Shown one piece after another: positions 49,451-61,249 of a stretch of 64,000 nucleotides of DNA (positions within the stretch are counted from its first letter, which is position 1; each line of letters begins with the position of its first letter). A program made the translations under genes and the position numbers. Origin of the DNA: Styela clava (Eukaryota > Chordata > Ascidiacea > Stolidobranchia > Styelidae); NCBI RefSeq assembly GCF_964204865.1, contig NC_135260.1:8184001-8248000 (forward strand). Reading direction: 5' to 3'. The notes beneath the pieces were generated by a model. That model was not told the DNA's origin. It saw only the letters and a list, made by a program, of their open reading frames with translations, and ran no database searches.

Positions 49451-50944
49451 CTTTGGATAGTTGGATAGATATTGCTAGTCTTATAGTTTTGCATTTTATA
49501 TATAGCATTGTTATATATGTAAACAATTTGAATAAAATATAAGCTTTTGAAGCGTTCAAAACAGACCTGCTAAGTGCTAATTGACCTGAATTTTTTCAGT
49601 TGGGTTTGAGTTCGAATGGAAAGTATGTCACGACTCACGAATCTGATTTAATCTGGTGAAATGTTTGCTCGCCAATACACAGGACAACCTTTGAGATTCA
49701 GTAAACTAGATTTGTTTTATTGTACAAAGCAACCTACCAAATAGTAAAAATGTAACGTCATCTCTACTATCATACAACACACAAAGCCAAATTATAATTT
49801 GCAATAAGGTGTTGTTATTAAAGTTAATGGGGACCAGGTGCAAGATGTAAATTTTATCGTATTGTGATCTTATTGAGAGTACCCTGCGCATATGATGGCC
49901 CTTCACCGTAATCTCCAGATAGCGATGTTGGTTGGTTAATTCGTTAAAGCCATGGTCACCGACAACAACTGTTACGCGAAATTAAAATCCCCGATTTTGG
50001 TAACACAGAAACTTAATATTATTAAGTTACAGAAAGATAATATTATTCATATTTTCCCCAGTAGAAAGGACAGTTTATAAGACATTTTCTTTCACATTTA
50101 CATTCACGTACAATAACGGTCAATCTTATACATAATACAATATATTGAATATTGGGAATACGATACAATATAAGGAATACAATATAATGACCTCGTGGTC
50201 GTATCGCCCCCCGAGGTCTGTACCAAAAACTTCTTAGTATTTTTTATTGTTGCAATGTTCGTTTTCTGGTTGATGAACAATAAATTTTCTCTCTTTCTCT
50301 TAATCATGTGATTGGCGGTGGTTTCTCGCTCGTGAAAAGAGGGATACGATAAACATTTAAATAGATGAGAGCAACTAGAGCCCCTCGGTCGCTTACCAGA
50401 AAAAAATAAGTCCAAATGTTGCATCACCATTAAATTCTTACTGGTTAGGCACTGATGGACATGAAAATGCCCAAATACTACACGCGGATATCTATTTTTG
50501 GATAAATAACTTATGTCTCCGATGTAGTTGTGCTGGTATCCGACTGTTTTTTTTTCAGCTTTTCACTTCTCTCATTTTGGTTCGCGTATACAATATTGTT
50601 CAATTCGATATATTTGTAACCATGCGATACTTGAATAGTTAAAATAATATTTAGTCCGTGTTTTTTTCCTGGTTTTATTTTGGTCGAAGTATTTTAGTCT
50701 CCGGTGCTAAAATTGATAAAGCTGGTTGTAATGTGACTCCGTACACTAATTTGCTCCAGTGGTTAACGCGAAAATAAGCTTACGTTCGTTTTTCTTGATC
50801 GGTTTATCTTTACGTCTCACAGTCTTTAAGATCCGAATAGTCTATTTGCATTCTGCCTGGTACCGGTACCGGTATTACTTTTTGGTTTGGAGGTATAACA
50901 ATTGAAGTCGCGATCTAAGATAGGGAAACACTTGAATATCAAGA
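49451..50944. other. tail of unit 2 and RBM22 upstream region
   Basis: Up to about 50,205 this matches unit 1. The rest, to the RBM22 start codon, is found only here and should hold the RBM22 promoter. No TATA box near the start codon, as expected for a housekeeping gene. Confidence 0.45.
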
Positions 50945-53900
50945 ATGGCGACATCTTTAGGAGCTAACCGATATAATCGTCAAAACTGGGAAGAATCGGT
51001 GAGTTGTCAAAATCATTCTGTCAAGTTTATGACTTGATATTCATAGCACCCATACCTGCAAACAATTGAATAAGCTTAATACGGAATAAATATAGAATTA
51101 GGAATAAAGCTATAAATACATGAAATAGCTTGGAAAGGTTGAGAAATATACAATTGGACAACCAGAATCAGAACAAAATTATTTTTAATTTTTGCCTGAC
51201 CTCAAATCGCAGAATCATTTATTTTTGTTTGACTTCTGACATGTATGAACCGAATGATAATAATAAGTATAATTATACAAGTTGATACAGAAATGTCCTA
51301 ATAAATTGTAGTGTGATGAATATTGAAACTGAAATTTAAATCTTCACTTTCTGACTTTAGGATTTCCCGATTCTATGCCAGACATGCCTTGGAGACAATC
51401 CATACATCAGAATGGTAAGTTTTTGTGTTGCCATCGACAGAATTGCTTGTTGTAGTCGTATGTACCGTATTTATTCAATTATAACGCGCACTCGTGTATA
51501 CTGGTATAACGCGCACCTTTAAATTTTGAATGAAAATTGGTATAAAATTCTTTTTTTTATTTTTTCTCTACTAACTACTGGTAAGCACATAAGGTAACAA
51601 CTCACAGCATGAACAAAAATTTATTAAAAGCACACAGTAATTCAAAACTCTTCAAAATCGGATTCAGTCTCTGACTTTTGTGCAATTTTTGTTTTCTGGC
51701 GTAGTGCAAGTCCATACCTTCTCATAAACTTTTGTGCCCAACCATTAGATGCTTTAAAGGTTGAATCTTTGCAAATCTTTTGTGCACGGAGTCTAATATG
51801 GAGCGAAGTGACGATGTACCCACTAGATCTTTGATCAACTATCCAATCATAAAGCTCCTTCTCCAACTCTGGGTACCGGGCTTGTCTCCCTCGCCGCGCT
51901 TTCTTTGTTTTGTTCATATCTTTTGAACAACTTTCTGCTTTCTCCAATCTCTGACATTTGTCTCTGGTACATTGAATTCTCTAGAAGCTTTTCTATTTCC
52001 ATGAGTTTCCGCATAATCAACAACCTCCAGTTTGAATGCAGCCCTATATGCAGAACGTTTTTGTCTTGCCATAATAGATAATGGGTAATATATAATGGGT
52101 ATCTACAGTACAGTACGATAATGGCAAATAAATATTCTCAACGCAGCGGGAATGTCAAACACATGCTGAGCTGTCGCATGTGCGTGTGCTTGCACGAAAT
52201 CGAACGCTTGCACGAATGTCAAACGCACGCTGAGCTGTCGCATGTGCGTGTGCTTGCACGAAATCGTCCTGCATTGGAATGTGCATGCGCGAGCGCACGC
52301 ACGTTTCAGATGTTTAAAACCACATTTTCAATACCGCATTTCTCAGACCTCGTGTATAACGCGCAGCATTGATTTTTGCCTAAAATTCAGTTCAAAATTT
52401 TGCGCGTTATAATCGAATAAATACGGTATGTAGCTTATTGTCATGATTCAGTGATTATTTCAATTTTTTTAAATTGAAACATTTCACTTCACTGATTAAA
52501 ATCCTATAAACAACTAAGTGTAACTGTGTTGCTATCTAATCTACCTCTAGTGACTTTAATAGCTGAAAAATATTCTGATAAGATTTAAGACAAACCAAAT
52601 TTTTCGATGAAAAAATCTGCAATTATCGGTTAAAAAATCTTAAATTATTACAGCAGTTAACGGATAAAAAATGCTAGTGTCCACAATTTGGACATCCCTG
52701 CTATAGATGAATTCAATACAAATATACTTTTCCATACTTTATATACTAATGAGAAGAAATCAACTGTTTTTGTTTTTCATAGACTAAGGAAAAATTTGGC
52801 AAAGAATGTAAAATTTGTGATCGACCGTTCACAATATTCCGATGGTGTCCGGGTGCCAGGATGAGATTTAAGAAAACTGAAGTCTGTCAAACTTGTTCAA
52901 AACTCAAAAATATCTGCCAAACTTGCCTACTGGATCTCGAATATGGTAAGGATTACGATAAACAAAATTTGTCTAGTTGTATATCTATAAGTTAGTATTA
53001 GTACTCTTGAATAAACACTTAAATTTATAAGCCTTATTTTAAATGCATACCGGTAATTATTTCCAACAAGGTAAAGAGATGTTTTTATGCTCGGGCCATG
53101 TGATGAAAGAAATGCACTGCATTCCATTAAAACAAATAACCTCCGATATTTTTGCAAAATCTTAGACACATAGCGCGTGTGAAATTTTCGAGGATGTGTA
53201 AGCCTATTCAACTAACTACTAATATATTTCATGAATGAAATACGGTTCAAGTAAACAAACGAGAAATGAGATTTTTGGGATGTAGCAGCCATGTTGAAAA
53301 ATTGGCTACGGCATACTTATGTCAAATTCAATTTCAAAATTGGGACATGCTCTGCTTTTCAGGCAAATGTTTACATTAATTTTCAGGTTTGCCCGTTCAA
53401 GTTCGAGACCATGCACTGGGACTGATTGACGATCTTCCCAAATCAGACGTAAACAAAGAATTTTATACTCAAAATATGGAAAGAGAGGTAAATATTATTT
53501 CAAGTTTGGTTATAAAATATTTATACACTATTTTCTCAAAATGAGCTTCAGAAATAAATGTTCAAATTTAAACAGTTGAAAAATGCTTGTCTGAAGAAGT
53601 TCGACCTCGTATAAATGAAACGTTACAGACATACATTTATGCTAGTGTGCAGCAAGACTCTTGAATTAAATTAAATATTTAAACTGCGAAAAAACACAGT
53701 ATGACTCTCACATTGCGTCAAATAAAATAGTAATGATTTCAATTTATATTCAACAGTAATCATGTAACTACCCTGAAAAAGGTATATTCTAAGTGGTTCC
53801 CAACTAGGATTTTGATCTCGGGAAGGAATTACAGAATATAATTTTGTATTATTATTTAGTTAATACTAGCCTAGCCTATTATTGTAATGCATATTTATCC

Positions 53901-56900
53901 TCACATTATAAACTATTCAAATTTGCAAAAGCAATCGCGCTCCAGAAGTGTTTGTATGAATATGAAGGTAACTTATTTTGTTTGCCTACTTTACATCAAG
54001 TTGTGTAAAAGGACTGAAACCTATGGGCAGGGGTATATTCACTTGGCTAACACTGACAGTCCCCGAACTCGTAATAGAACTAAAATAAAGAAAAAAACGA
54101 ATAAAAGTATGTCCTAACCCTAACCTGGTACACACACTACGGGAGTACCAAAGCCAGTGTGCGAGTTGCAAATAACATTAGCTCACGATCCCTTGAAAAT
54201 TGAACAAATAACAGAACAGAATGTTTCTAACATTTTCAACATATTCACAGATTGCTAATACAGATGGAACAGTAGCTGTGGGCTCTGTTGGGAGAAGTCA
54301 AGCTGCCAATGATTTGCTAATGAGAATGGCAAGAACCACACCTTATTACAAAAGAAATCAAGCTCATATTTGTTCTTTTTGGGTAAAAGGGGAATGCAAA
54401 AGAGGAGAGGAATGTCCTTATAGGTATGAAACATTGCGACTTTGTCTTATTGATCTAGCATTCTATTAAAGGAATGTTGATGTAAAAATAGAATTCCCTC
54501 CGAGACCAGGCAACATCATTTAGTCTTGAATATTCTATTATAGACTCATACTGTCTAAAATGAGTTTTTTATTAATCTATTATACTTATTATTATTTACC
54601 TGTAATCATCTACAACAGGCATGAATCACCCACTGATCCAGAAGATCCTCTTTCAGACCAAAACATTAAGGATCGTTATTATGGAATTAATGATCCAGTT
54701 GCAGATAAAATGATGAAAAGGGCTCAAAATTCTGCTGATATAAATCTGGTAGCCCCAGAAGATAAAACCATAACTACTTTATATGTAGGTGGTCTCACAG
54801 AGGAAATAGAAGAACAAGATTTAAGGTAGTGTGTAGCTCATTGAAATACTTAAATAGTTTTGAAATTGAATGGATTCCAAATAGAAATAGGCAAAGGAAT
54901 CTATATAATAATTTAATGACTTCAAAAATATTTGTCTGATAGTTATATAAAACAACCATAGTACCATAGGCTAGTGATAACTTGACTTGAGATAATGGTC
55001 ATTGTAATCAGTCATATAAATTAATCTTATTTTTATAAATATAATATTGTTTATCTTTAATGAGCTGAGATATTTAAAGGTTTATGGTCTGGTTTATTAA
55101 CAATCTAATTAATGCACTGTCCTTTATTTTAAACTAGTCCTCCCTTATTAAAAATACCCAAGTAATCTATTAAAAATATCAATTTAATAAACTTTATATG
55201 ATTGATGGTTTTTTTTTATTTTTCATTCGGAATTGGGTATTGAATTGACCATCTCTATCATTAAGTGTACCAGTAAATTATTCAAACAGTATCAAATGAC
55301 ATTTCCATATGTACAACCCATGAAGTTTTTCTTTGGTCGAGGTGCATTCGTCCAACATTTCAATGTGGTATTAATTTAAGAAAGGTCTTTTTGAAGTCAC
55401 ATTCTTCAAGGTTAAAAAATTCCTGTTTAGGGTGCCACACTCGAATGTTGAAATTGGAAGAGCTATCATTTGTTGCTTTCTAGACTAACCTCGATTTTTT
55501 TTATCTATAGAGATCATTTTTATCAATTTGGAGAGATAAGATCGATACACATTGCATCAAAACAGAGTTGTGCCTTTGTTCAGTTCACAAAAAGATCAGA
55601 TGCTACATCAGCTGCTGAAAAAAGTGTTGGAAAACTTATTATCAAAGGAAAAAGGTACATATCATTCTCATATTACAATATTTATTATATATTTATACTC
55701 ATTCAAGTCATTGATGAAATTTTCTATTTCAAAAGCCATTTATCTATAATATAATTCCTGGTTAAACAGTGTACCAAGGAGTATTCAGTCAGTTGCAATT
55801 GTATGTGAAGACAATTATATCCAGGAAATGTGATGCAGTCCTCCAGTCCCAAATGTGTAGATAAACCAAATATAACATGTACTTGTGGGACCAACTTGGA
55901 ATCTATGGCTGTTGTATTGTCTCAATGTCAAATAATCTTGTCCTTCAGATTAAACATTCGTTGGGGAAGATCACAAGGATCTGGTAGATCAGATTCTGAT
56001 AGTAAGCGTGGTAGTGAGGACAAAGAAAAACCGGTTGCTCGTGTTCCTGGATTACCTGGAGGTAAAATACGGGTTCCTATTCGAATGGAAATGAAATGTT
56101 TCAACATTTCAGATTCTTGATTTTAAGAATTATTTAGACTAAATTCAATTGAAATATCATTTTGAACTATGGAAGTCTCACACTAGTACTAAAGAATATG
56201 ACTTCTACTTGTCCTTATTAAACACAACTCGATTAAAAAGCGATCAATATTCAATATATTGAAAAATATGACCGGTATATGGTATCTCCGAACACATACA
56301 TAGTAATAATCATAATTATAAGTTTTTCAATTTTGGTCATGTGTGGTTGAAAATAATTTCCGATTAGATATAATTTTTCTTGCTATTACTTCGTCTAAAA
56401 GTTCATTTAGTTTTTGAAATAGAATTGGTGCCCTATCATAGTTTTAAAACAACATCCAAAGACGGTCAATTCTGGGGGAATCTTAAATAAATCACTGACT
56501 GTAGGCCATTCATACACAAATATTTACATCTGCCATTTTTCATTAAATAAAAATCTTTATTCACAGCTTTGCCAATGCCTGAAGATGTTTTGAAAGGAGA
56601 TGGTGAACGACGGGGCAAGAAACGTCCTCACAATTTTAACGAACCTCCCCCACCAGGAACTTTTGGTCCACCTGGAATGATGCCACCGCCACCTTTCATG
56701 GCTCAAGGTCCCCCACCTTTGATGGGAATGCCTCCACCACTTATGGCACCACCTCTCATGCGACCAGGTTAGTACCTGAGTACTTTCTATTATTAACCAT
56801 ATTCTTGACCTGGCTGTGGAGTCTGGATTTGTCATTTTTCACTAATATCAGGGTTGTATTGTCTGATTTTGAATCAATTTGAGTCTGATTTTGGACTCCT

Positions 56901-57385
56901 AACGGTGGTAATGGAATTTATGAAAGCCCAAATTTGCGACAGAAAGAAAAATATTGTCCAAGGATTACCATAAAAAATGCCTGTTTACACATACAGAGTT
57001 CGGAATCTAAGTCTTAATAAGTTAAATTTTTATCTCTTCGAAAATAACCCAGATTTGGAGTCTGATATGAATTCTTCCAAACTTTTCCCAATTATTACTG
57101 TATTGCCTTGCGAGTAGTTTGAAATGGCAGCTTGTGTGATTTTAAACAATGATCGTCAGAACCAAACCAAAGTTTGATTTATTGTAGGTGCCCATACCCT
57201 CAACACCATACTTAATCAGGTAATAATGCACGTTTTCTGGTAAATTGTTTATGTAAATGTAATGATCTTATACCAATTTTCTAGGACCTGGTCCAGGATT
57301 TATGGGACCTCCAAACGTGAACCAACAAAGACCACAGGCATATTATCCATCGCAAAATCCTCAAAGACTGGGCAAAAATCCATGA
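50945..57385 (+). CDS. RBM22: pre-mRNA-splicing factor RBM22
   Basis: Ten exons: 50945-50998, 51361-51414, 52783-52945, 53387-53487, 54251-54423, 54619-54825, 55511-55654, 55949-56061, 56567-56767, 57285-57385, giving 436 residues (human about 420). RBM22 (yeast Cwc2/Ecm2) binds U6 snRNA and the pre-mRNA in the spliceosome catalytic core. The N-terminus holds four CxxC pairs (residues about 24-92). The CCCH zinc finger is C165, C173, C179, H183, with the family's [19 protein letters not shown] sequence. An RRM follows with RNP2 LYVGGL (236-241) and RNP1 ending CAFVQF (271-276). The C-terminus is Pro/Gly/Met-rich. Intron 1 contains the right breakpoint of the tandem duplication, 35 bp before exon 2. 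Intron 2 contains a pogo-like transposon. Candidate AATAAA sites lie at 57,403 and 58,093. Confidence 0.95.
51642..52072 (-). pseudogene. frameshifted transposase fragment with a CENP-B-type HTH
   Basis: From the minus-strand ATG at 52,072 a first segment encodes a basic helix-turn-helix (R[11 protein letters not shown]). It runs out of frame at about 51,947. A second frame to 51,642 encodes a CENP-B/Tc5-type DNA-binding domain ([12 protein letters not shown], then W and [12 protein letters not shown]) and ends in a stop. The catalytic DDE domain is absent, so the element cannot move by itself. Confidence 0.7.
52150..52266 (+). repeat. 64-bp tandem repeat, about 1.8 copies
   Basis: The segment beginning GAATGTCAAAC at 52,150 recurs at 52,214 with few changes. 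Each copy contains GCATGTGCGTGTGCTTGCAC. It lies inside the pogo-like element, near its right end. Confidence 0.75.
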
Positions 57386-57402
57386 AGATTTCACAACAAA
57401 CC

Positions 57403-57408
57403 AATAAA
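57403..57408 (+). terminator. candidate proximal polyadenylation signal, RBM22
   Basis: AATAAA only 17 bp after the stop codon. A second AATAAA at 58,093-58,098 would give a 0.7-kb 3' UTR and is the more usual arrangement. Confidence 0.25.
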
Positions 57409-57409
57409 A

Positions 57410-58913
57410 GATGACCAAAGGAATTATGGAGTACCGAAGTCTATGACCCCATTGCCATACATCTATTGTGGAGAACTGGTGAATTGTGATAAGCTCGGCA
57501 TGACATTTTTTTCTGCTGTTTTATGAATGCTAAATCGACCACATAATAGAAACTTTGTATATAAATTTGTATTTTGTCTTGATTGAATCATGGTTAGCTA
57601 GTATGTACAGATGCAGTGAATTCAAGAGGCACTGATGATTGCTGAATATTGCCACTAGATCTGACATACCAATTACCATTAGTGAAGATAGAGTGTCATG
57701 GGTTAGGCGAGGCAGATTTGACCAATGAATGATATATAGATGAGCTTTGGCCAGTTCCGGAATATGTTTTTCTGCAACATGTGGGCGTGGCCATATAAAC
57801 TCAAGAAGTTTTTTAAAAATGCCTTTGTGTTGCAGTGACTGATTTTTGTGGCCTTAGTTGTTAATTTAAAACCCGAATTAACAGCCTCCTATTATCTTGA
57901 TTTCATGTATGCATTACATTCTCAAGCAAAATATCAAGCCAGTAAGGTTCTCAAATCTTTGTTCAGGAAACTGCAAATATCTGCATGTTACTCATTATGT
58001 GCAGCCGAGATTGTGTTACAAATAACCTCTGACTTATGCAGTCCTCCTTTGCGATTTCAGAAATTTGTACAAACAAAAATAGTTGTGTATTTAATAAACT
58101 TTGAATAGGAAATGGGATGTAAGAACATTGAAGTTACCAGATTCACAGTGGGATATAATATAGTAATACAGTCTGTATTGCATAAATATTTGGTGTAATC
58201 CATTATAAAAAAATTACATTTTTCTGTGTAGTTACAGTGAATGATGAGGAAAGCTATGCACAGGAATTGAAAACTAATAACTTGTTCTAAGTCTGTCTGC
58301 ATATGGTTCAAACCAAAGGAGAATAAACAATTGGAACTTTTCTCTAAAAATGGGTTAATTGGTGTAAATATCACACTGCACAATTACCACAATATCTGAA
58401 TTTGAAAATATAGAACTATATTTTCCCATTTATCCTGGACAGGAATGCAAATAGAACGATTCGCCTCTAGTCCAGTCAGGTATAAGAATAGTTGAACTAA
58501 CAGTGTATTGGGTGTATAATGCCTTAACAATGCATAAGTCTTTGTGCATGTTATGTGAAATCATCAACGAGTTTGTTTTTTAATAATAACTTCCTGAACG
58601 ATTAAAAAAATACTTATGGCTAAGAGAAGCATAGGAAAAATGGTATAAAACTCTCATAGCATGATGAAGAAAATTTTATGGCTACCGATATATCAAAAAA
58701 TAATTTCTAGAAAAAGGTAAGAAAAATTTCTGGCCTAAAAAATTAAAAATCATATTTCAATTAGAGGGAAATTATAACAATGTAGGTACGGTAATTTAAA
58801 ATAGTCACAGTCGATTGTCGGCGTTACATAATATGAGTAAGCCATTTTTTAAGAGATGGAAAAGTAGGACTGATTTGTCTCCGATTTTCAATTGTCATTA
58901 ATCTTAATTATAT
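57410..58913. other. 3' region between converging RBM22 and the RSPH10B-like gene
   Basis: Probably the RBM22 3' UTR up to about 58.1 kb, then AT-rich spacer. The genes on either side converge here. No coding segment recognised. Confidence 0.4.
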
Positions 58914-60392
58914 TCATGATGCAAGTCTTCTTCCCCTGTGTCTTGCAGCTTCAATTCTCAGAAGTTCAAGTCTTTGCCAGGCAGGAAACAGATGCCTTGT
59001 AAAGAAAATACGCAATTTCAAAGACCATACATTAAATTGCTTCTCTTTTTCTTCCATTTCTTTAGTGATAACTTCAGGCGAACTACCTTTACTTTTTGGA
59101 CTCGCCATTGCCATTTCTTCTCCATCCTCATCCATGTCATCAAACATAGATGAAAGATCTATACTCGAGGATGAAGAGGTTCGTCGAATACTTGGTCGTC
59201 CAGTGGGATCCTCAATTCCAAGTTCTTCCAGCTTGGACATTGTTGTGTCCATCTTTTCTTCCATGTCATTTTCTTTTACTGATTCTGCATCTGATTTAAT
59301 TGTTGCTAATTCTGAATTCATATCATCTTCATCTATACTGGTGATTGTAGCTGGTTGTGACGATACTGTTTTAGAACTTCTAGCGCTCGTGTGCCTCGCA
59401 TAAGCAGATCCTGGTCGAGAATGTCCCAATGAACTCTTTGCACTGCTAGGCCCGCTGTTAAACTTTCGACGAACCTTTGGAGCTTGAAAAGGAGCAGGTT
59501 GTTTCATCATTTCTTCATCTACAAATAAAACTGCACTTGCTAATAGGGCTTCAAAATATTCAAGAAATGTCATTTCTATTTCAAGGTTATAGACACCACC
59601 TTGCACTACGCTTGGATTGTCTGATGCGAGAATTTTTAAGAATGCATCTGCTGAAAGACGTGGGCCAATTATTTGGAAGTCTTTCAATGCCAATAAAAGT
59701 TTTCTCATTCTGAGAGTTGGCTCACGTGTCTGTTGTTCGCACAGTGATCTATAAATTTTCCAACTTCCTTCCATATATGCTAATGCATTAATTGTCCTAC
59801 GTGGGTCGAATAGAAAACCACCCTTCACTCGACCGGAATATTTCATGATATGTTCAGACATGAGCATTTGTAAGCATTGAGGCAAGATATATGACTGGGA
59901 TCTAAATGAACCACTAGAAGGTCCAGAAGATTTTGATTTATCTTTTTTTGTTTTACTATTCGTTGGGCGGTTAGTATTATTTCTGATTTTATCTCGAAAC
60001 ATAGCAAAACTTAGAATAGTAATAGCACTTAAAAAGTCTGATAATGAAAGTCTCTCAGTTGGTTGGTGGACAGAACCCTTTTCAAGGCAAGCTGCGATTA
60101 TCCTGTCCATTTCTGGTAAGGATAATCCATAATGATGTATGTGACTGTCTTTAACAAATCGCCAAAACTGAAGACGTGTCATTTCTGATTTTGTGCTCTG
60201 CACTCGATTATGTCCAAGTGTGCAGTAAAAGTGATAAACTTGACGTAAGTTAGATATATTTCTGAGGATGAGAAACGTTACTTGAGTCTGTTCGTCTTTT
60301 CTTTGTGACAGAGGAAAATTTTGAAGCAGCGCATTAAGTTTTAGTGTCAAATTTGGTGCAAGTACGTTGCCACTACCATCACGACCCATCAT
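58914..60392 (-). CDS. RSPH10B-like protein without MORN repeats, intronless
   Basis: One uninterrupted 492-codon frame. Residues about 12-95 align with the region after the MORN repeats of the RSPH10B gene at 62,170. Both have LTL...LL..FP, then LRNI followed by R-x-V-Y-x-F-Y and LGH, then M-T-R-x-Q-F-W-R-F. The parent gene has an intron directly after this block (donor at 63,914) and this gene has none. It continues with a helical region, a Ser/Lys-rich linker (about 145-165) and a Ser/Asp/Glu-rich low-complexity segment (about 330-445). The C-terminus is Leu/Arg-rich. No MORN repeat, signal peptide or membrane segment. The simplest reading is an old retrocopy of the RSPH10B C-terminal half, kept open for 1.5 kb and so probably functional in the axoneme. 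Start is the first of two adjacent ATGs. The frame extends a few codons upstream without another ATG. Confidence 0.8.
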   Translation of the reverse strand: MMGRDGSGNVLAPNLTLKLNALLQNFPLSQRKDEQTQVTFLILRNISNLRQVYHFYCTLGHNRVQSTKSEMTRLQFWRFVKDSHIHHYGLSLPEMDRIIAACLEKGSVHQPTERLSLSDFLSAITILSFAMFRDKIRNNTNRPTNSKTKKDKSKSSGPSSGSFRSQSYILPQCLQMLMSEHIMKYSGRVKGGFLFDPRRTINALAYMEGSWKIYRSLCEQQTREPTLRMRKLLLALKDFQIIGPRLSADAFLKILASDNPSVVQGGVYNLEIEMTFLEYFEALLASAVLFVDEEMMKQPAPFQAPKVRRKFNSGPSSAKSSLGHSRPGSAYARHTSARSSKTVSSQPATITSIDEDDMNSELATIKSDAESVKENDMEEKMDTTMSKLEELGIEDPTGRPSIRRTSSSSSIDLSSMFDDMDEDGEEMAMASPKSKGSSPEVITKEMEEKEKQFNVWSLKLRIFFTRHLFPAWQRLELLRIEAARHRGRRLAS

Positions 60393-60862
60393 TGTGAAAT
60401 ACTGATCGCATTCTTTAGAACAAGTTCTTACAGAACCACGAAGCCTCTAGCAATAATGGAGCAAATGGCATCAATATTGTAGATACATAACTATATCCAT
60501 ATATTGATCAGGCTATTCCAATGTTGAGGAATATATCCTATGTTATTATAGACATTCAAATCACCATCATTTCATTCGTTTTTGAAGGATATTTTCAATC
60601 TTTAATGAGCATGTATCACTATCATTTACAACAAATTCACTGAAAATAAGCATTGGTTCATTACTCATCACTATTAATAATAAACCAAACAAGCAAAACA
60701 ACGAATAGGCTTCGAGCATGAATAAAACTAAATGTTACCCATGCTGTCATTTCATGTTATGCTGCTTAATTTATCTGACTTCAATAATTTGAAATCAGAC
60801 GTTACACTACCACAGTACTAATATATATTATAGAGCATCAATTATGAGAAATAGAATATCTA

Positions 60863-61006
60863 CTAGCAAAAACTTCGAACTTCTAGAATTCTATTATAAA
60901 CCTCTAGAATTCTTTGTCTTCTCGTTGCGTCGTCACTGATTTCACCAGTGAAACAAATAGAGAAATAGACAAAAGCCACCAGCATGAAACAAAACACCTT
61001 ACACAT
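60863..61006 (-). CDS. possible 47-residue secreted peptide (weak)
   Basis: An ATG frame of 47 codons. The N-terminus is hydrophobic (about residues 4-19), like a signal peptide, followed by a short charged tail with R-I-L-E-V repeated. A TATATAG lies about 50 bp upstream of the ATG. There is no nearby AATAAA and no recognisable homologue, so this may be chance. Confidence 0.15.
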   Translation of the reverse strand: MCKVFCFMLVAFVYFSICFTGEISDDATRRQRILEVYNRILEVRSFC

Positions 61007-61235
61007 CAACGTCAATAAAAGCTGACAAATACCGACGTTTATCTGGTGCAACAGCCTATATAGTGTCAGTCATTAACGATACTATATGATGATTGCTTAT
61101 TCTTATATATAATCAGAATATTTCTTGTCTGAGATCGCAAATACTGTAATATTATACCAATGTTCATATGAAATAAATTAACTTTACTAGCTTTTACTGG
61201 GGAATCCCCAGCGTGATAATCAATCATGCGTCACC

Positions 61236-61249
61236 GTTGCTATGGATAC
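61236..61249. promoter_or_regulatory. candidate RFX X-box
   Basis: GTTGCTATGGATAC fits the X-box pattern of two inverted half-sites with a 2-bp spacer, with one mismatch. RFX factors drive ciliary genes, and the site lies between two divergent radial-spoke genes. A second inverted-repeat motif, GTTTGGTTGGCAAAC, is at 61,262-61,276. Confidence 0.4.

Larger units (their letters stand above)
43909..51325 (+). repeat. tandem segmental duplication, unit 2
   Basis: 7.4 kb second unit. Relative to unit 1 it has a 187-bp MITE (44,931-45,117), a 272-bp insertion (45,204-45,475) and about 1 kb (around 50,206-51,222) that includes RBM22 exon 1. The junction at 43,909-43,913 shows TATTG shared by both breakpoints (37,692-37,696 and 51,321-51,325). 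Confidence 0.9.
51465..52426 (-). mobile_element. pogo/Tc5-like DNA transposon derivative in RBM22 intron 2
   Basis: 962 bp. Left end CCGTATTTATTCAATTATAA, right-end complement CCGTATTTATTCGATTATAA: about 26-bp inverted repeats including GCGCGTTATA. Flanked by TA (or TATGTA) on both sides, consistent with TA target duplication. It carries a broken transposase N-terminus on the minus strand and a tandem repeat near the right end. Confidence 0.85.

Noticed and set aside
50104-50430. Minus-strand 108-codon frame upstream of RBM22
   Set aside because: It spans the end of the duplicated homology and the RBM22 upstream region, has low-complexity composition and no conserved counterpart in unit 1.
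58057-58383. Minus-strand 108-codon frame in the RBM22 3' region
   Set aside because: No domain, no promoter or splice context. It is probably a chance frame in AT-rich DNA.
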